64,000 nucleotides of DNA, taken from NCBI RefSeq assembly GCF_029076695.1, contig NZ_JARFIK010000001.1, positions 930,001-994,000 of the forward strand. The letters run 5' to 3'. The translations under genes and the position numbers were made by a program. Source of the DNA: Adlercreutzia equolifaciens (lineage in GTDB: Bacteria > Actinomycetota > Coriobacteriia > Coriobacteriales > Eggerthellaceae). The notes under the pieces were generated by a model. It saw nothing but the letters and a program-made list of their open reading frames with translations, was not told the DNA's origin and did not search any database. Of the stretch, positions 16,526 to 24,969 are shown in pieces; position 1 is the stretch's first letter, and every line of letters starts with the position of its first letter.

Positions 16526-18703
16526 GTGGCAAAATCTGGTTTGGATGCCCTGCTGGAGGCGCTTCAGCAGTCGGGCATGAACACCGACAACGTGGGTTCG
16601 GGCGCTGGTGGCGCTGGGGCCGATGGGGCTTCCTCGGGGGCTGCGGGAGCGGGCGCGGCGGCCGCCGGTGCCGGCGGCTCGCAGGGCGGTCGCGGGGCTT
16701 CGGGCTCCCGTGGCGGCGTGGGCGGCTTCGGAGGTTTCCCCTTCAGTGGCTTTGGTGGCTTCGGCGGAGGCAGCGGCCATGACGGCGGCAAGGGCGGCTC
16801 GGGCGACGGCGACGGCCCGGTGAGCTTCGAGTTCCTGGCGAACGACTTCCATCTGCCGGGCAAGAAGACCCTGGTGCTGCTTATTATTGTGGCCTTGCTG
16901 GTTATTGCTGGCGCCTATTGGTGGTTCCATCCGGCTATCAACATTCATTCGACGGACTTCTGGACCTTCGTGTTCATCGTCATCCTGCTGCCGGTGTTCC
17001 TGTTCTTCTGGATGAAGTCGAAGCAGTACCGCACGGGCACCAAGGAAATTACCCAGAATGAGGGCAAGGCGAAGACCTTCCGAGCGCTTTCGTTTATTCC
17101 CATTGCCGTGGTGGTGCTGGTGGCCATCGGCGCGGTTATGTCCATGGCCATCTTCCCGGGCAACGCCGAGAAGTACTCCAATGTGCTGAAGACCGACACC
17201 CTGGAGTTTGCTCAGGACATCAAGGAAGTCAACTACAACGAGATTCCCGTTATCGATCGCGACTCGGCCATTTTGCTGGGCAGCCGCGAGATGGGCTCCA
17301 TTCCCGAGTACGTCAGCCAGTTCGAGGTGTCGAGCCTGTACTCGCAGATCAACTATCAGGGTACGCCGGTGCGCGTGAGCCCGCTGAACTACGCCGACCT
17401 GTTCAAGTGGTTCACGAACCGCGAGGGCGGCATTCCGGCCTATGCGCTGGTGAACATGACCACTCAGGATGCTGAGATTGTGCGGTTGGGCGACAGTCCT
17501 ATCTACTATTCCCAGAGCGAGCCTCTGGTGCGCAACATCGATCGGCATGTGCAGCTGAAGTACCCCTTCTACATGTTCGACGAGAAATCCTTCGAGATTG
17601 ACGATGATGGTCACCCCTGGTGGATCTGCCCCGTGAAGGACTTCACCATCGGTCTCTTCGGCGGCCAGACCATCAGCCGCGTGGTGCTGTGCGACGCCAC
17701 TACGGGCGAGACACAGGATTTGGCTGTGGAGGACTGCCCCGAGTGGGTGGACCGTGTGTTCCCGGCCGAGCTGCTTATCCAGCAGTACAACTGGTGGGGC
17801 TCTTACAACAACGGTTGGTTCAACTCGTTCCTGGGCCAGGAGGGCGTGGTGCGCACTACGCCGGGTACCGACGGCACTCTGGGCTACAACTACCTGGCCA
17901 AGGACGATGACGTGTGGGTCTACACCGGCGTCACCTCGGCCACGGCCGACAACTCCATTATCGGCTTTGTGCTGGTGAACCAGCGCACCCAGGAATCGCA
18001 TTTCTACAGCGTGTCCGGCGCCACCGAGGACTCGGCCATGAACTCGGCCGAGGGCCAGGTGCAGAACTTGCGCTACACCGCCACCTTCCCGCTGCTGATC
18101 AACGTGTCGAACCAGCCCACCTACTTCATGGCGCTGAAGGACGGCGCCGGTCTGGTGAAGAAGTTCGCCATGATCGACATCCAGCGCTACCAGAACGTGG
18201 CCGTGGGCGACACGGTGGCCGACACCCAGAAAGCCTACGAGGCGCTGCTGGCTACCAATGGCGTGGTGGCCGAGGGCGAGGACGGCGCCACCGATGTGGT
18301 AACCGTGAAGGGCACTATCCGCTCCATGAACCAGGCGGTCATCGACGGCAACACGCACTTCTACGTGACCGTAGAAGGGGAGGACGGCTCGGTCTTCGAC
18401 TTTGCGTTGCCCGGCCTGCTGGACATTGTGGGCTACAAGGAGGGCGACTCCATCAACTTCACCTACGTGGAGGCTGCTGGCTCCAACGTGAGCCCGGCCT
18501 ATGAGATTCTGGGGGCCGATGGCAAGCCTGCCGAGAACGCCTCGGGCGAGCCCCAAGACGATGTGGTAGAGGACAACGGTGCGGCCCAGACGCCGGAGCA
18601 AGTGGCCGACGGCACCGACACCCAGAACGCCGCCGCAGCCGCCGAGGGCGACGCCGCCACTGACGCCGCCGCAGGGGCAGCCGAGGGCAACAAGGCTGCC
18701 TAG
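16526..18703 (+). CDS. Large membrane-anchored protein of unknown function, Gly-rich N-terminus
   Basis: Not recognised by name. Residues ~1-110 are Gly/Ala/Ser-rich and probably disordered. Three hydrophobic helices follow (about 115-135, 145-165 and 190-212 counted from the GTG). A ~430-residue soluble region comes next with many aromatic residues (NWWGSYNNGW, NQPTYFMALKDGAGLVKKFA). It ends in an OB-like segment (VVTVKGTIRSMN...) and a ~65-residue Ala/Glu/Asp tail. Topology suggests the large region is outside the cell. GTG at 16526 is preferred because GAGAGG at 16511-16516 is 9 nt away; an ATG at 16517 abuts that site. Similar membrane proteins exist in Clostridia. A strong terminator follows. 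Function unknown. Confidence 0.7.
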   Translation: MAKSGLDALLEALQQSGMNTDNVGSGAGGAGADGASSGAAGAGAAAAGAGGSQGGRGASGSRGGVGGFGGFPFSGFGGFGGGSGHDGGKGGSGDGDGPVSFEFLANDFHLPGKKTLVLLIIVALLVIAGAYWWFHPAINIHSTDFWTFVFIVILLPVFLFFWMKSKQYRTGTKEITQNEGKAKTFRALSFIPIAVVVLVAIGAVMSMAIFPGNAEKYSNVLKTDTLEFAQDIKEVNYNEIPVIDRDSAILLGSREMGSIPEYVSQFEVSSLYSQINYQGTPVRVSPLNYADLFKWFTNREGGIPAYALVNMTTQDAEIVRLGDSPIYYSQSEPLVRNIDRHVQLKYPFYMFDEKSFEIDDDGHPWWICPVKDFTIGLFGGQTISRVVLCDATTGETQDLAVEDCPEWVDRVFPAELLIQQYNWWGSYNNGWFNSFLGQEGVVRTTPGTDGTLGYNYLAKDDDVWVYTGVTSATADNSIIGFVLVNQRTQESHFYSVSGATEDSAMNSAEGQVQNLRYTATFPLLINVSNQPTYFMALKDGAGLVKKFAMIDIQRYQNVAVGDTVADTQKAYEALLATNGVVAEGEDGATDVVTVKGTIRSMNQAVIDGNTHFYVTVEGEDGSVFDFALPGLLDIVGYKEGDSINFTYVEAAGSNVSPAYEILGADGKPAENASGEPQDDVVEDNGAAQTPEQVADGTDTQNAAAAAEGDAATDAAAGAAEGNKAA

Positions 18704-18728
18704 AGCTGGCGAGATCATTCGGCAAGTT

Positions 18729-18763
18729 AAACGGGCGACCCTGTGGGGTCGCCCGTTTGTTTA
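18729..18763 (+). terminator. Rho-independent terminator
   Basis: Perfect 13-bp stem, AAACGGGCGACCC with GGGTCGCCCGTTT around a TGTG loop, followed by GTTTATT. It overlaps the end of a minus-strand nuclease remnant. Confidence 0.85.
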
Positions 18764-19075
18764 TTCTGGGATGCATTCCCCGGGGGTGCCTTCTTCTATT
18801 TGCCGTTCGAGTTGACGCGTGCTCCAATTTGCATCGGCGCATTCGTTCATGTACCAGATACGCGCTTCCGGATCTTTTACCTTGAGAAGCGCCCTGTAGT
18901 GTGTCCAGCTCAATTGTGTACGCAGTGCGTTCACTTTCGGAAAAGCTAGATAGAACGATCTCGTATTCCAGAGGTTGCGCTTGTCGAACCCCTTCCCGAA
19001 ATCTGCCGTCAGGCGCTCCGCCAACTCTGCAACTAGGCGCTGTCCGTACTCTGCTCGTTTGCCGCCTTGCTGCTG
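18761..19075 (-). pseudogene. Remnant of a YhcG/DUF1016 PD-(D/E)XK nuclease (N-terminal domain)
   Basis: The minus-strand frame reads about 105 residues that match the DUF1016 N-terminal domain. It has RAEYGQRL, then LTADFGKGFDKRNLW, SFYLAFPKV, QLSWTHYRALLKVKDPEAR and ECADANWSTRQLERQI in the family order. An in-frame TAA stands just before the conserved segment. The frame stops right after QLERQI, so the C-terminal nuclease domain is absent. The only possible starts are TTG/GTG-type within the domain. I read it as a decayed gene left by an old insertion or deletion, not as a functional small protein. Confidence 0.7.
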
Positions 19076-19116
19076 TTAAACGAAGAATGATTGCCAGGTT
19101 TTTTGATTGCTTGAAG

Positions 19117-19185
19117 GTTTAAAAATCAAACTTACGTTTTCCCAGTTCAAACGGAAGGTTTATAGGGTGGTTTAAAGCTTTAAAC
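19117..19185. promoter_or_regulatory. Cluster of AAAC/GTTT inverted repeats upstream of flavoprotein gene
   Basis: GTTTAAAGCTTTAAAC (19170-19185) is a perfect 16-bp palindrome. GTTT-N7-AAAC (19117-19131) and AAAC-N5-GTTT (about 19149-19161) lie upstream of it. The region is AT-rich against its surroundings and sits 130-200 bp before the second Tat flavoprotein. The clustering suggests an operator region, perhaps for the LuxR regulator at 21088. The assignment is inference. Confidence 0.5.
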
Positions 19186-19317
19186 TTCTTTTTCCTCGTT
19201 GGTCGATGCGGGATTTTGAGCCGCAGGCCATAGTGGGTGTCGTCGCCGACGGGACACGCAAAAAGAGCGACTCGCGGCGAGCCAACGCAACATCCTTAAG
19301 AGGGAAGGGAACCTGCC

Positions 19318-20943
19318 ATGAGCAACGCAAAGAACGTATCTCGTCGTGACCTGTTCAAGTTCGGCGGCCTGGCCGCCATGGGCGTCGCCACTGCCGGCGC
19401 GCTGGCCGGTTGCGGACAGCCGAAGCTGGCCAACACCGGCAGCGTCGCCGCCGAGGACGGCTCTACCTATATGGGCCCCAGCTTCCTGCAGAAGCCGGCG
19501 GAGATCACCGACTTCGCCGAGACCCATGAGTTCGACGTTGTAGTGGTGGGCGCCGGCGAGTCGGGCCTTTCCGCCATGCACGCTGCGCTGGAGGCTGGTG
19601 CCACCGTCGGTGCGTTGCAGAGCCTGTCCATTGTGCAGACCGCGGGCAACATGGGTGCCTCCATCGACCTGACCAAGACCAGCGAAGCAGGTATCAAGGC
19701 CGCGCTTTCCTTTATCAACTACAAGAGCGACTATCGCGCCAACATGGGCCAGGTGGAAACCTGGGCCCGCAACTCCCAGGAAGCCCTGGCCTGGTGGGCC
19801 GAGGCGGCCGCTCAGGGCGGCAGCGAGTCGCAGCCCTACGACTACACGGTGAACTGCAACGGCCACGAGGTGTTCTTCCATGCCAACACTTACTTCCATG
19901 ACGAGGGCCACCAGAAGGGCGCGCTCATCATCGGCGATGCCGTGCAGGCCGAGGGCGCCGAGATCTTCTTCGAGACTCCCTGCGTGCAGCTGTACGTGGA
20001 GGACGGTCGCGTGGCCGGTGCCATCGGCGAGACGGCCGACGGCTCGCACATCCTGCTGAAGGCCGCTAAGGGCGTCATCATGGCCGCCGGCGACTATGTG
20101 GGCGACTCCGAGATGCTGGAGTTCTTCACCCCCGACGCGAAGGGCCTGCATCAGGCCGTGGACTTCCGCAACGGCACGGGTCTGAAGGCTGCTCTGTGGG
20201 CCGGCGCTCAGATGTGCCCCGCCTCCCATACTAAGATGGTGCACGGCGAGGGCCCGAAGGTGCGCTTCGAGATGCCCTACCTGTTCCTGGACCGTCACGG
20301 CAAGCGCTTCATGGACGAGGGCTGCTGCCGCATGGGCTACCTGAACGAGTTCACCAACAAGTACCTGGCCGAGGTCGACTTTGCCGACTCCACTGCCGTG
20401 AAGTTCTTCTCCATTGTGCCCACGAATTGGGAAGAGCACTACGAGGAGTGGAAGGACTTCTCCGACATCTCCATCCACAACGCCTACCGCAACGTGGATC
20501 CCGAGGCTTGGATCAAGGGCGACACCCTGGAGGAGCTGGCCGCCAACATGATTGCCTATGCCGACCAGGAGCAGTGGGCCCACGACTACACCGTCGAGGC
20601 CATTGTGGAGTCCATCAACCGCTACAACGAGCTGGTGAGGGCCGGCAAGGGCGACGAGGACTTCGGCAAGCGCGACGAGTACATGGTGCCCATCGAGGCT
20701 CCCTGCTACGCGGTGCCCCGCGGCGCCAACAACATCGACGCGCTGGTGGACGGCTTGTGGTGCGACGACCACTTCCAGTGCCTCGATGCCGATATGCAGC
20801 CGATCGAGGGCCTGTTCGCCGTGGGCAACGCCTCTGGCCCGTTCTTCGGCAACAGCAACTACCCGATGGACATCGAGGGCCTGTCCGTAGGCCGCGCCAT
20901 CACCACCGGCTTTGCCACGGGCCGTTACGTGGCTGGCCTCTAG
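19318..20943 (+). CDS. Tat-exported FAD-dependent reductase (fumarate reductase flavoprotein type), lipoprotein-like
   Basis: 541-residue flavoprotein related to the one at 8055 but clearly distinct. The twin-arginine signal is SRRDLFKFGGLA and is followed by a good lipobox, LAGC, so it is probably anchored outside the membrane by lipid. The FAD motif is FDVVVVGAGESGLSAMHAALEAGA (about residues 75-98). The DRHGKRFMDEG segment provides the active-site Arg region, and NYPMDIEGLSVGRAITTG closes the FAD site. No heme motifs are present. It is followed by a strong terminator and then, on the same strand, by a LuxR membrane regulator, repeating the pairing seen at 6-10 kb. The substrate is unknown. 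Confidence 0.87.
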   Translation: MSNAKNVSRRDLFKFGGLAAMGVATAGALAGCGQPKLANTGSVAAEDGSTYMGPSFLQKPAEITDFAETHEFDVVVVGAGESGLSAMHAALEAGATVGALQSLSIVQTAGNMGASIDLTKTSEAGIKAALSFINYKSDYRANMGQVETWARNSQEALAWWAEAAAQGGSESQPYDYTVNCNGHEVFFHANTYFHDEGHQKGALIIGDAVQAEGAEIFFETPCVQLYVEDGRVAGAIGETADGSHILLKAAKGVIMAAGDYVGDSEMLEFFTPDAKGLHQAVDFRNGTGLKAALWAGAQMCPASHTKMVHGEGPKVRFEMPYLFLDRHGKRFMDEGCCRMGYLNEFTNKYLAEVDFADSTAVKFFSIVPTNWEEHYEEWKDFSDISIHNAYRNVDPEAWIKGDTLEELAANMIAYADQEQWAHDYTVEAIVESINRYNELVRAGKGDEDFGKRDEYMVPIEAPCYAVPRGANNIDALVDGLWCDDHFQCLDADMQPIEGLFAVGNASGPFFGNSNYPMDIEGLSVGRAITTGFATGRYVAGL

Positions 20944-20995
20944 GCTATCCCGAACGCCGAGCTGCTCCCTCCCCAGGCTTGGCGCCTTCCCTCCG

Positions 20996-21027
20996 GGCCG
21001 GCGACCGTTGCAGGTCGCCGGCCTTTT
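20996..21027 (+). terminator. Rho-independent terminator
   Basis: GGCCGGCGACC-GTTGCA-GGTCGCCGGCC, a perfect 11-bp stem, followed by TTTT. Confidence 0.9.
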
Positions 21028-21087
21028 GTGCAAAAATTGACTCCTTGAACAATTGACTTCTTGTTAAGCAATGGGGAAGGGGAGGCA

Positions 21088-22515
21088 GTGCTCGGGGAAC
21101 GCGAAAGCGCGGCGGAGCGCCGTGCGCTGATGGCGGGCGGCCGCCTCTATATTGTGGCCTACGGGTGCGCCCGCGCCTGGGCGACGCTTACCTTTACGGG
21201 AACGGACGCGGCGGTGCTGGCGGAGGTGCCGTGGAGCTTCGATCCGCACCTCACGTTCGATGCGGCCTACATTGCCATCAGCCTCTTGCTGGTGCTGTGC
21301 TTTCGGCGATTTATTCCCTTGAACGAAAACCGATGGGTGAAGGCGGCCTCGGCGGCTGGTATGGTGGTGGCGTCGCTGTGCTGTGTGGCAGCGTGGTGGC
21401 TGCCCGCGCTTTCGTTGCCGCTGATGATAATCGGGTCGTTGGCGGCAGGTCTGGGCTATGGGCTGTTTCTGCTGCTGGCGGCCGAGGTGCTGGCCACCTT
21501 CAGCTTGCTGCGCATCTTCTTGTTCCTGTCCGCGGCCATGCTGCTGGGCACGGTGATCACGTTCTTCTGCCAATCGATGACGGGCGTGGCCGCCCAAGCG
21601 GCGCTGGTGCTCTTGCCGGTGCTGGCGGCGCTCTACCTGCAGAACGCCTATGGCCAGGTCCCGACAGCCGAGCGTCCCAAGCGCGGTGTGCCGAAGTTCT
21701 CCTATCCGTGGAAGCTGTTCGCGCTCTACGGCTTGTACGCGTTTGCCTACGGCATGCGCGCCAACCAGCTGACGGCTGAGGCCGGTCAGCATTCGTCGGT
21801 TTCTACGTTTGTGCTGATGGCGGTCTTGTTCTTGACGGCGTACTTCGCCTCGAAGCGCTTTAACATCGGGCTTTTGTACCGTTCGCCCGTGGTGCTCATG
21901 GTGTGCGGCTTTTTGCTGGTGCCCGCCGAGAGCCTGCTGGGTAGCGCGGCGTCCAGCTGGCTTATTTCCATCAGCTTCTCGCTCATGTCGTTCCTGGTCA
22001 TGTTTCTGCTCTACGACATCTCCAAGCGCATGGGCGTGGCCATTGTGGCGTTTATGGCGGTGAAGAATGCCGAGCAGCTGTTCCAGGTGCTGGGCGGGGC
22101 GGCCACCGACGGGCTGGAGCTTTTGGGGCTGCCGGCAGCTACTGAGAACGTGGTCGTGACAGCTATTGTGGGCGTGCTCATCCTGGCGGCCACGGTGCTG
22201 CTGTTCTCGGAGAAAGAGCTGGCCAGCAAGTGGGGCGTGGGCATCCTGGATGCCGGCGGCCTGGTGGAGCGCACGGAAGAAGAGGAGCAGACGGCCGTGC
22301 GCGTCCAGGAACTGGCGGAGACCTACCGCCTGAGCCCGCGCGAAACCGAGGTGCTGGCGCTGCTGGCCGAGGGAAAGACCGGGCGCGTCATCCAGCAGGA
22401 GCTGTTCATTGCCGAGGGCACGTTCAAGGCCCACACGCGCCATATCTACGAAAAGGTGGGGGTCAACTCCCGTAAGGAACTTTTCGAGGTTATGGGGATT
22501 GCTCAGCGGGCGTAA
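21088..22515 (+). CDS. Membrane-embedded LuxR-type regulator (about 12 TM + HTH)
   Basis: About 475 residues: a run of 12 hydrophobic helices (first GGRLYIVAYGCARAW, last VVVTAIVGVLILAATVLLF), then a LuxR HTH (LSPRETEVLALLAEGKTGR, recognition helix AEGTFKAHTRHIYEKV). The recognition helix differs from those of the regulators at 6119 and 61078 (GTF in place of NTV/NTI). GTG at 21088 is chosen because GGGGAAGGGGAGG lies before it; the open frame extends to a TTG at 21061. It follows the flavoprotein at 19318 after a terminator, so it has its own promoter. I infer it controls that flavoprotein through the AAAC/GTTT sites. Confidence 0.83.
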   Translation: MLGERESAAERRALMAGGRLYIVAYGCARAWATLTFTGTDAAVLAEVPWSFDPHLTFDAAYIAISLLLVLCFRRFIPLNENRWVKAASAAGMVVASLCCVAAWWLPALSLPLMIIGSLAAGLGYGLFLLLAAEVLATFSLLRIFLFLSAAMLLGTVITFFCQSMTGVAAQAALVLLPVLAALYLQNAYGQVPTAERPKRGVPKFSYPWKLFALYGLYAFAYGMRANQLTAEAGQHSSVSTFVLMAVLFLTAYFASKRFNIGLLYRSPVVLMVCGFLLVPAESLLGSAASSWLISISFSLMSFLVMFLLYDISKRMGVAIVAFMAVKNAEQLFQVLGGAATDGLELLGLPAATENVVVTAIVGVLILAATVLLFSEKELASKWGVGILDAGGLVERTEEEEQTAVRVQELAETYRLSPRETEVLALLAEGKTGRVIQQELFIAEGTFKAHTRHIYEKVGVNSRKELFEVMGIAQRA

Positions 22516-22577
22516 GGGGCGACCAAGGGCCACCCCGGCCGTCCGCGGACATTTTTTGAAGAGGTGCCCTCGGCCTC

Positions 22578-22605
22578 TTGACGGCGCCGTTCTTCGCCCT
22601 ATACT
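22578..22605 (+). promoter_or_regulatory. Sigma-70 promoter for rplJ-rplL
   Basis: TTGACG (22578-22583) and TATACT (22600-22605) with a 16-bp spacer, about 255 bp upstream of rplJ. Transcription from here would include the whole L10 leader. Confidence 0.7.
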
Positions 22606-22619
22606 AGACAAGCTGCTCA

Positions 22620-22800
22620 AATCAGCAGCAACCGAACAGAACTGTTCCGCTACTTAAGACAGCAGGCACCGAAGGCGTCCCGGAAGGGAACGCGGCCGGT
22701 TTAATCGCGCAAGCGGCCCGCCGAGGTGGTCGACAAGATTCGCTTCCGTGAATTCGTGCGGCCTCCGTCTTATGGGCGGGGGCCGTTTCCTTTTCAGGCA
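22620..22800 (+). ncRNA. Ribosomal protein L10 leader with attenuator hairpin
   Basis: The untranslated region before rplJ is long and structured, as expected for the L10 leader that binds the L10-(L12)4 complex and lowers its own expression. The clearest element is the 11-bp stem at 22759-22785 (two G-U pairs, loop TTATG) followed by TTTCCTTTT, an attenuator-type terminator. I place the boundaries from the promoter and the rplJ start; the exact L10-binding kink-turn was not modelled. Confidence 0.65.
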
Positions 22801-22858
22801 GGCGGCCCACCCGTGAAGGGCGGAACCCGAGTGCTTGAAAAGGAGGTGTACGTACCCT

Positions 22859-23380
22859 ATGCCCAATGCTCAGAACAAAGAGATGCTCGCTGCTATCAAG
22901 GAGGATCTCGACGGCGCTTCCGCCATGTGGGTGGTCGACTACCGTGGTCTGACCGTGAAGGAGATGCAGCAGCTGCGTCGCGATATCCGCGAGGCCGGCT
23001 CGGTCATCAAGGTTTACAAGAACACGCTGGTTCACCTGGCCCTGGCCGAGGCCGAGCTGCCCACGCTGGACGATCTGCTGGAAGGCCCCAGCGCCTTCGT
23101 GTTCGCCGGCGGTGATGTGGCTGCTTCCGCCAAGGCGGTGAAGAACTTCGCCAAGGCAAACGAGAACCTGGAGATCAAGGGCGGCCTGATGGAAGGCGCT
23201 GCCGTTTCCGCCACTGAGGTGGAGGCCATCGCGTCCCTGCCCTCTCGCGAGGAGCTCATGGCGAAGATCGCCGGTGCTATTTCCGGTGTCGCTCGCGGTC
23301 TGGCCACCAGCATCAACGGTGTGCCCCGTGGCATGGCCCAGGTCGTCAAGGCCGTGGCCGATCAGAAGGAAGCTGCCTAA
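22859..23380 (+). CDS. rplJ: 50S ribosomal protein L10
   Basis: Stalk base protein that binds 23S rRNA and carries the L7/L12 dimers. The 173-residue chain has family features: MWVVDYRGLTVKEMQQLRRDIREAG near the N-terminus, VYKNTLVHLAL, LEGPSAFVFA, and the C-terminal L12-binding helix. The ATG at 22859 (MPNAQNKEML) fits the family; the frame opens further upstream at 22835 but that part overlaps the AAAAGGAGG ribosome-binding region. rplL follows after 91 bp, the standard order, and both are probably controlled through the L10 leader. Confidence 0.95.
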   Translation: MPNAQNKEMLAAIKEDLDGASAMWVVDYRGLTVKEMQQLRRDIREAGSVIKVYKNTLVHLALAEAELPTLDDLLEGPSAFVFAGGDVAASAKAVKNFAKANENLEIKGGLMEGAAVSATEVEAIASLPSREELMAKIAGAISGVARGLATSINGVPRGMAQVVKAVADQKEAA

Positions 23381-23471
23381 CAGCTCGCGCGGCCTGAGAC
23401 GGGTCGCTTAGAAACAAGAAAACTTGCGGTCGGCGCAAAGAGGTGCCGGCCCCCTTTGAAAGGAAACTAAC

Positions 23472-23852
23472 ATGGCTGTTACCCGTGAAGAGATTCTTGA
23501 GGCTCTGAAGGAGATGTCCCTGCTCGAGGCTTCCGAGCTCGTGAAGGACATCGAGGAGACCTTCGGCGTGTCCGCCGCTGCCCCCGTGGCCGTGGCTGCC
23601 GCTGGTGCTGCTCCGGCTGAGGGCGGCGCTGCCGAGGAGAAGTCCGACTTCGACGTTGTGCTCGAGGGCTTCGGCGACAACAAGATCGCCGTCATCAAGG
23701 TTGTCCGTGAGATCACCGGCCTGGGCCTGAAGGAGGCCAAGGAGGTCGTCGAGGGCGCTCCGAAGCCGGTCGCCGAGGGCGTGAACAAGGAGAAGGCCGA
23801 GGAGATCAAGGGCAAGCTGGAGGAAGCCGGCGCTGCTGTGACCCTGAAGTAA
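23472..23852 (+). CDS. rplL: 50S ribosomal protein L7/L12
   Basis: Acidic stalk protein that recruits translation GTPases. The 126-residue chain has the N-terminal dimerisation helix ([24 protein letters not shown]), an Ala/Gly/Glu hinge (residues ~38-57) and the C-terminal domain with [37 protein letters not shown] precedes the ATG. A strong terminator follows, ending the rplJ-rplL unit. Confidence 0.97.
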   Translation: MAVTREEILEALKEMSLLEASELVKDIEETFGVSAAAPVAVAAAGAAPAEGGAAEEKSDFDVVLEGFGDNKIAVIKVVREITGLGLKEAKEVVEGAPKPVAEGVNKEKAEEIKGKLEEAGAAVTLK

Positions 23853-23893
23853 ATTCGCGCAAGCGAACACTTCTCCAACCTTTACGGTTATGC

Positions 23894-23923
23894 AAGAACC
23901 CCCGCTTTTGCGGGGGTTCTTTT
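23894..23923 (+). terminator. Rho-independent terminator of rplJL
   Basis: AAGAACCCCCGC-TTTT-GCGGGGGTTCTT perfect stem with T residues after it. It also abuts the stop codon of the convergent patatin-like gene. Confidence 0.92.
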
Positions 23924-24890
23924 AGTTAGCGAGCCATTTCTCCAGGCTGTCGATGTCGCGCTGGGCTTGGGTCTGGCCGGTTTCGTAGGATTTGACGAGG
24001 GCCTGGTAGTCGGTGGTCTTGTTGGTGACTTCCATGGTGTCGGGGTAGAACACCCAGGCGGCGCCCGATTGCTCGAGCTGCTCGATTTCGTCGCACAGCT
24101 GGTTGTAGGGCTGCCAGCGCGCTATAGTGCGCTCGGCCACGAGGGGATGCTTGCGGAAGGCGGCGCGGAACAGAGCCTGGGCTCCGCGCCCCATGGGCTT
24201 CTTGCGGTAGCCGCGGGGCTGCGTGCGGATGATGCAGAAGCGCTCGAAGCCGTCGGCGCGGGCGGCGTTCAGCAGGATGCCCCAGCTGTCACCCATGCCG
24301 CCGTCAACGTAGGTGCGCCCCGCAACGGTAGTGGGCGGCATGAAAATGGGCATGGTGGACGAAGCGCGCACCATGAGTCCCACGTCCCGGGCGTTCACCA
24401 TGTCGGCCTTGGTCCAGGCAACGGTTTCGCCGGTGTCCCAGTCCATGGCCTCGATGTGAAGGTCGGCGGGATTGGCGCGGAAGGTGTTCCAGTCGAAGCG
24501 CATGGGATCGTCGGGCGGTGCCGCTTCAATGAGCTCCTCGTAGAGGTAAGGACCGTTGAAGTAGCCAGTGCCGCGCAAAAAGCTGCCCCAGCCGCCGAAG
24601 CGGGGGTACTGCACCAGCTCCACGAAGGAGGCCCGAGCGCGGACGGGATCGCGCACCAGGTAGTTCACCGTATGGCTGGATCCCGCGGAAATGCCGTAGA
24701 CCTTCCCGAAGTTGAGGTTGCGGGCCAGAAGCTCTACCACCATGGGTGCCGTGTAGCTGTTGCGCATGCCGCCGCCCTCGAAGATGAGCGCCACGTCGGG
24801 CTGGTTGATGGCAAGGCTTGCGGGGTCGGGCACGGGGCACGTGGGCGTCTTGGGGGCTTTCGCTGGGGTGCTCTGAGATGCTTCGGGCAT
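23922..24890 (-). CDS. Patatin-like phospholipase
   Basis: 322-residue acyl hydrolase of the patatin family (the type with YjjU/RssA-like relatives), cytoplasmic because no signal peptide is visible. The oxyanion motif is FEGGGMRNSYTAP. The nucleophile elbow is YGISAGSSH (Ser in GxSxG), and the catalytic Asp lies in VDGGMGDS. The ATG at 24890 (MPEASQS) is preferred; the frame runs open further upstream but crosses the terminator hairpin of the neighbouring gene. The ribosome-binding site is weak (GAGAAAG). The C-terminal ~100 residues are helical and charged. The natural lipid substrate is unknown. Confidence 0.85.
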   Translation of the reverse strand: MPEASQSTPAKAPKTPTCPVPDPASLAINQPDVALIFEGGGMRNSYTAPMVVELLARNLNFGKVYGISAGSSHTVNYLVRDPVRARASFVELVQYPRFGGWGSFLRGTGYFNGPYLYEELIEAAPPDDPMRFDWNTFRANPADLHIEAMDWDTGETVAWTKADMVNARDVGLMVRASSTMPIFMPPTTVAGRTYVDGGMGDSWGILLNAARADGFERFCIIRTQPRGYRKKPMGRGAQALFRAAFRKHPLVAERTIARWQPYNQLCDEIEQLEQSGAAWVFYPDTMEVTNKTTDYQALVKSYETGQTQAQRDIDSLEKWLAN

Positions 24891-24914
24891 GGAATCACGC
24901 TTTCTCGACACGAA

Positions 24915-24942
24915 AAAAGGGAGCTCCGAAGAGCTCCCTTTT
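24915..24942 (-). terminator. Rho-independent terminator
   Basis: AAAAGGGAGCTC with GAGCTCCCTTTT, a perfect 12-bp stem. On the minus strand it is followed by TTCG after the T-rich arm and ends the baeRF-like gene. It also sits in the 5' region of the patatin-like gene. Confidence 0.8.
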
Positions 24943-24969
24943 AGTATAAGCCTTTGGGCGCGCGGTTCG

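Noticed and set aside
16355-18718. A 787-codon open frame on the minus strand, opposite the membrane protein gene
   Set aside because: High-GC coding DNA often leaves the antisense frame open. The translation is His/Gly/Val-rich with no domain, and the plus-strand gene has a ribosome-binding site and clear membrane helices.
19180-21033. A 617-codon minus-strand open frame opposite the second flavoprotein
   Set aside because: Same shadow effect; the composition (His, Ala, Gly, Val) is typical for antisense of GC-rich genes, and the plus strand encodes an unmistakable FAD reductase.
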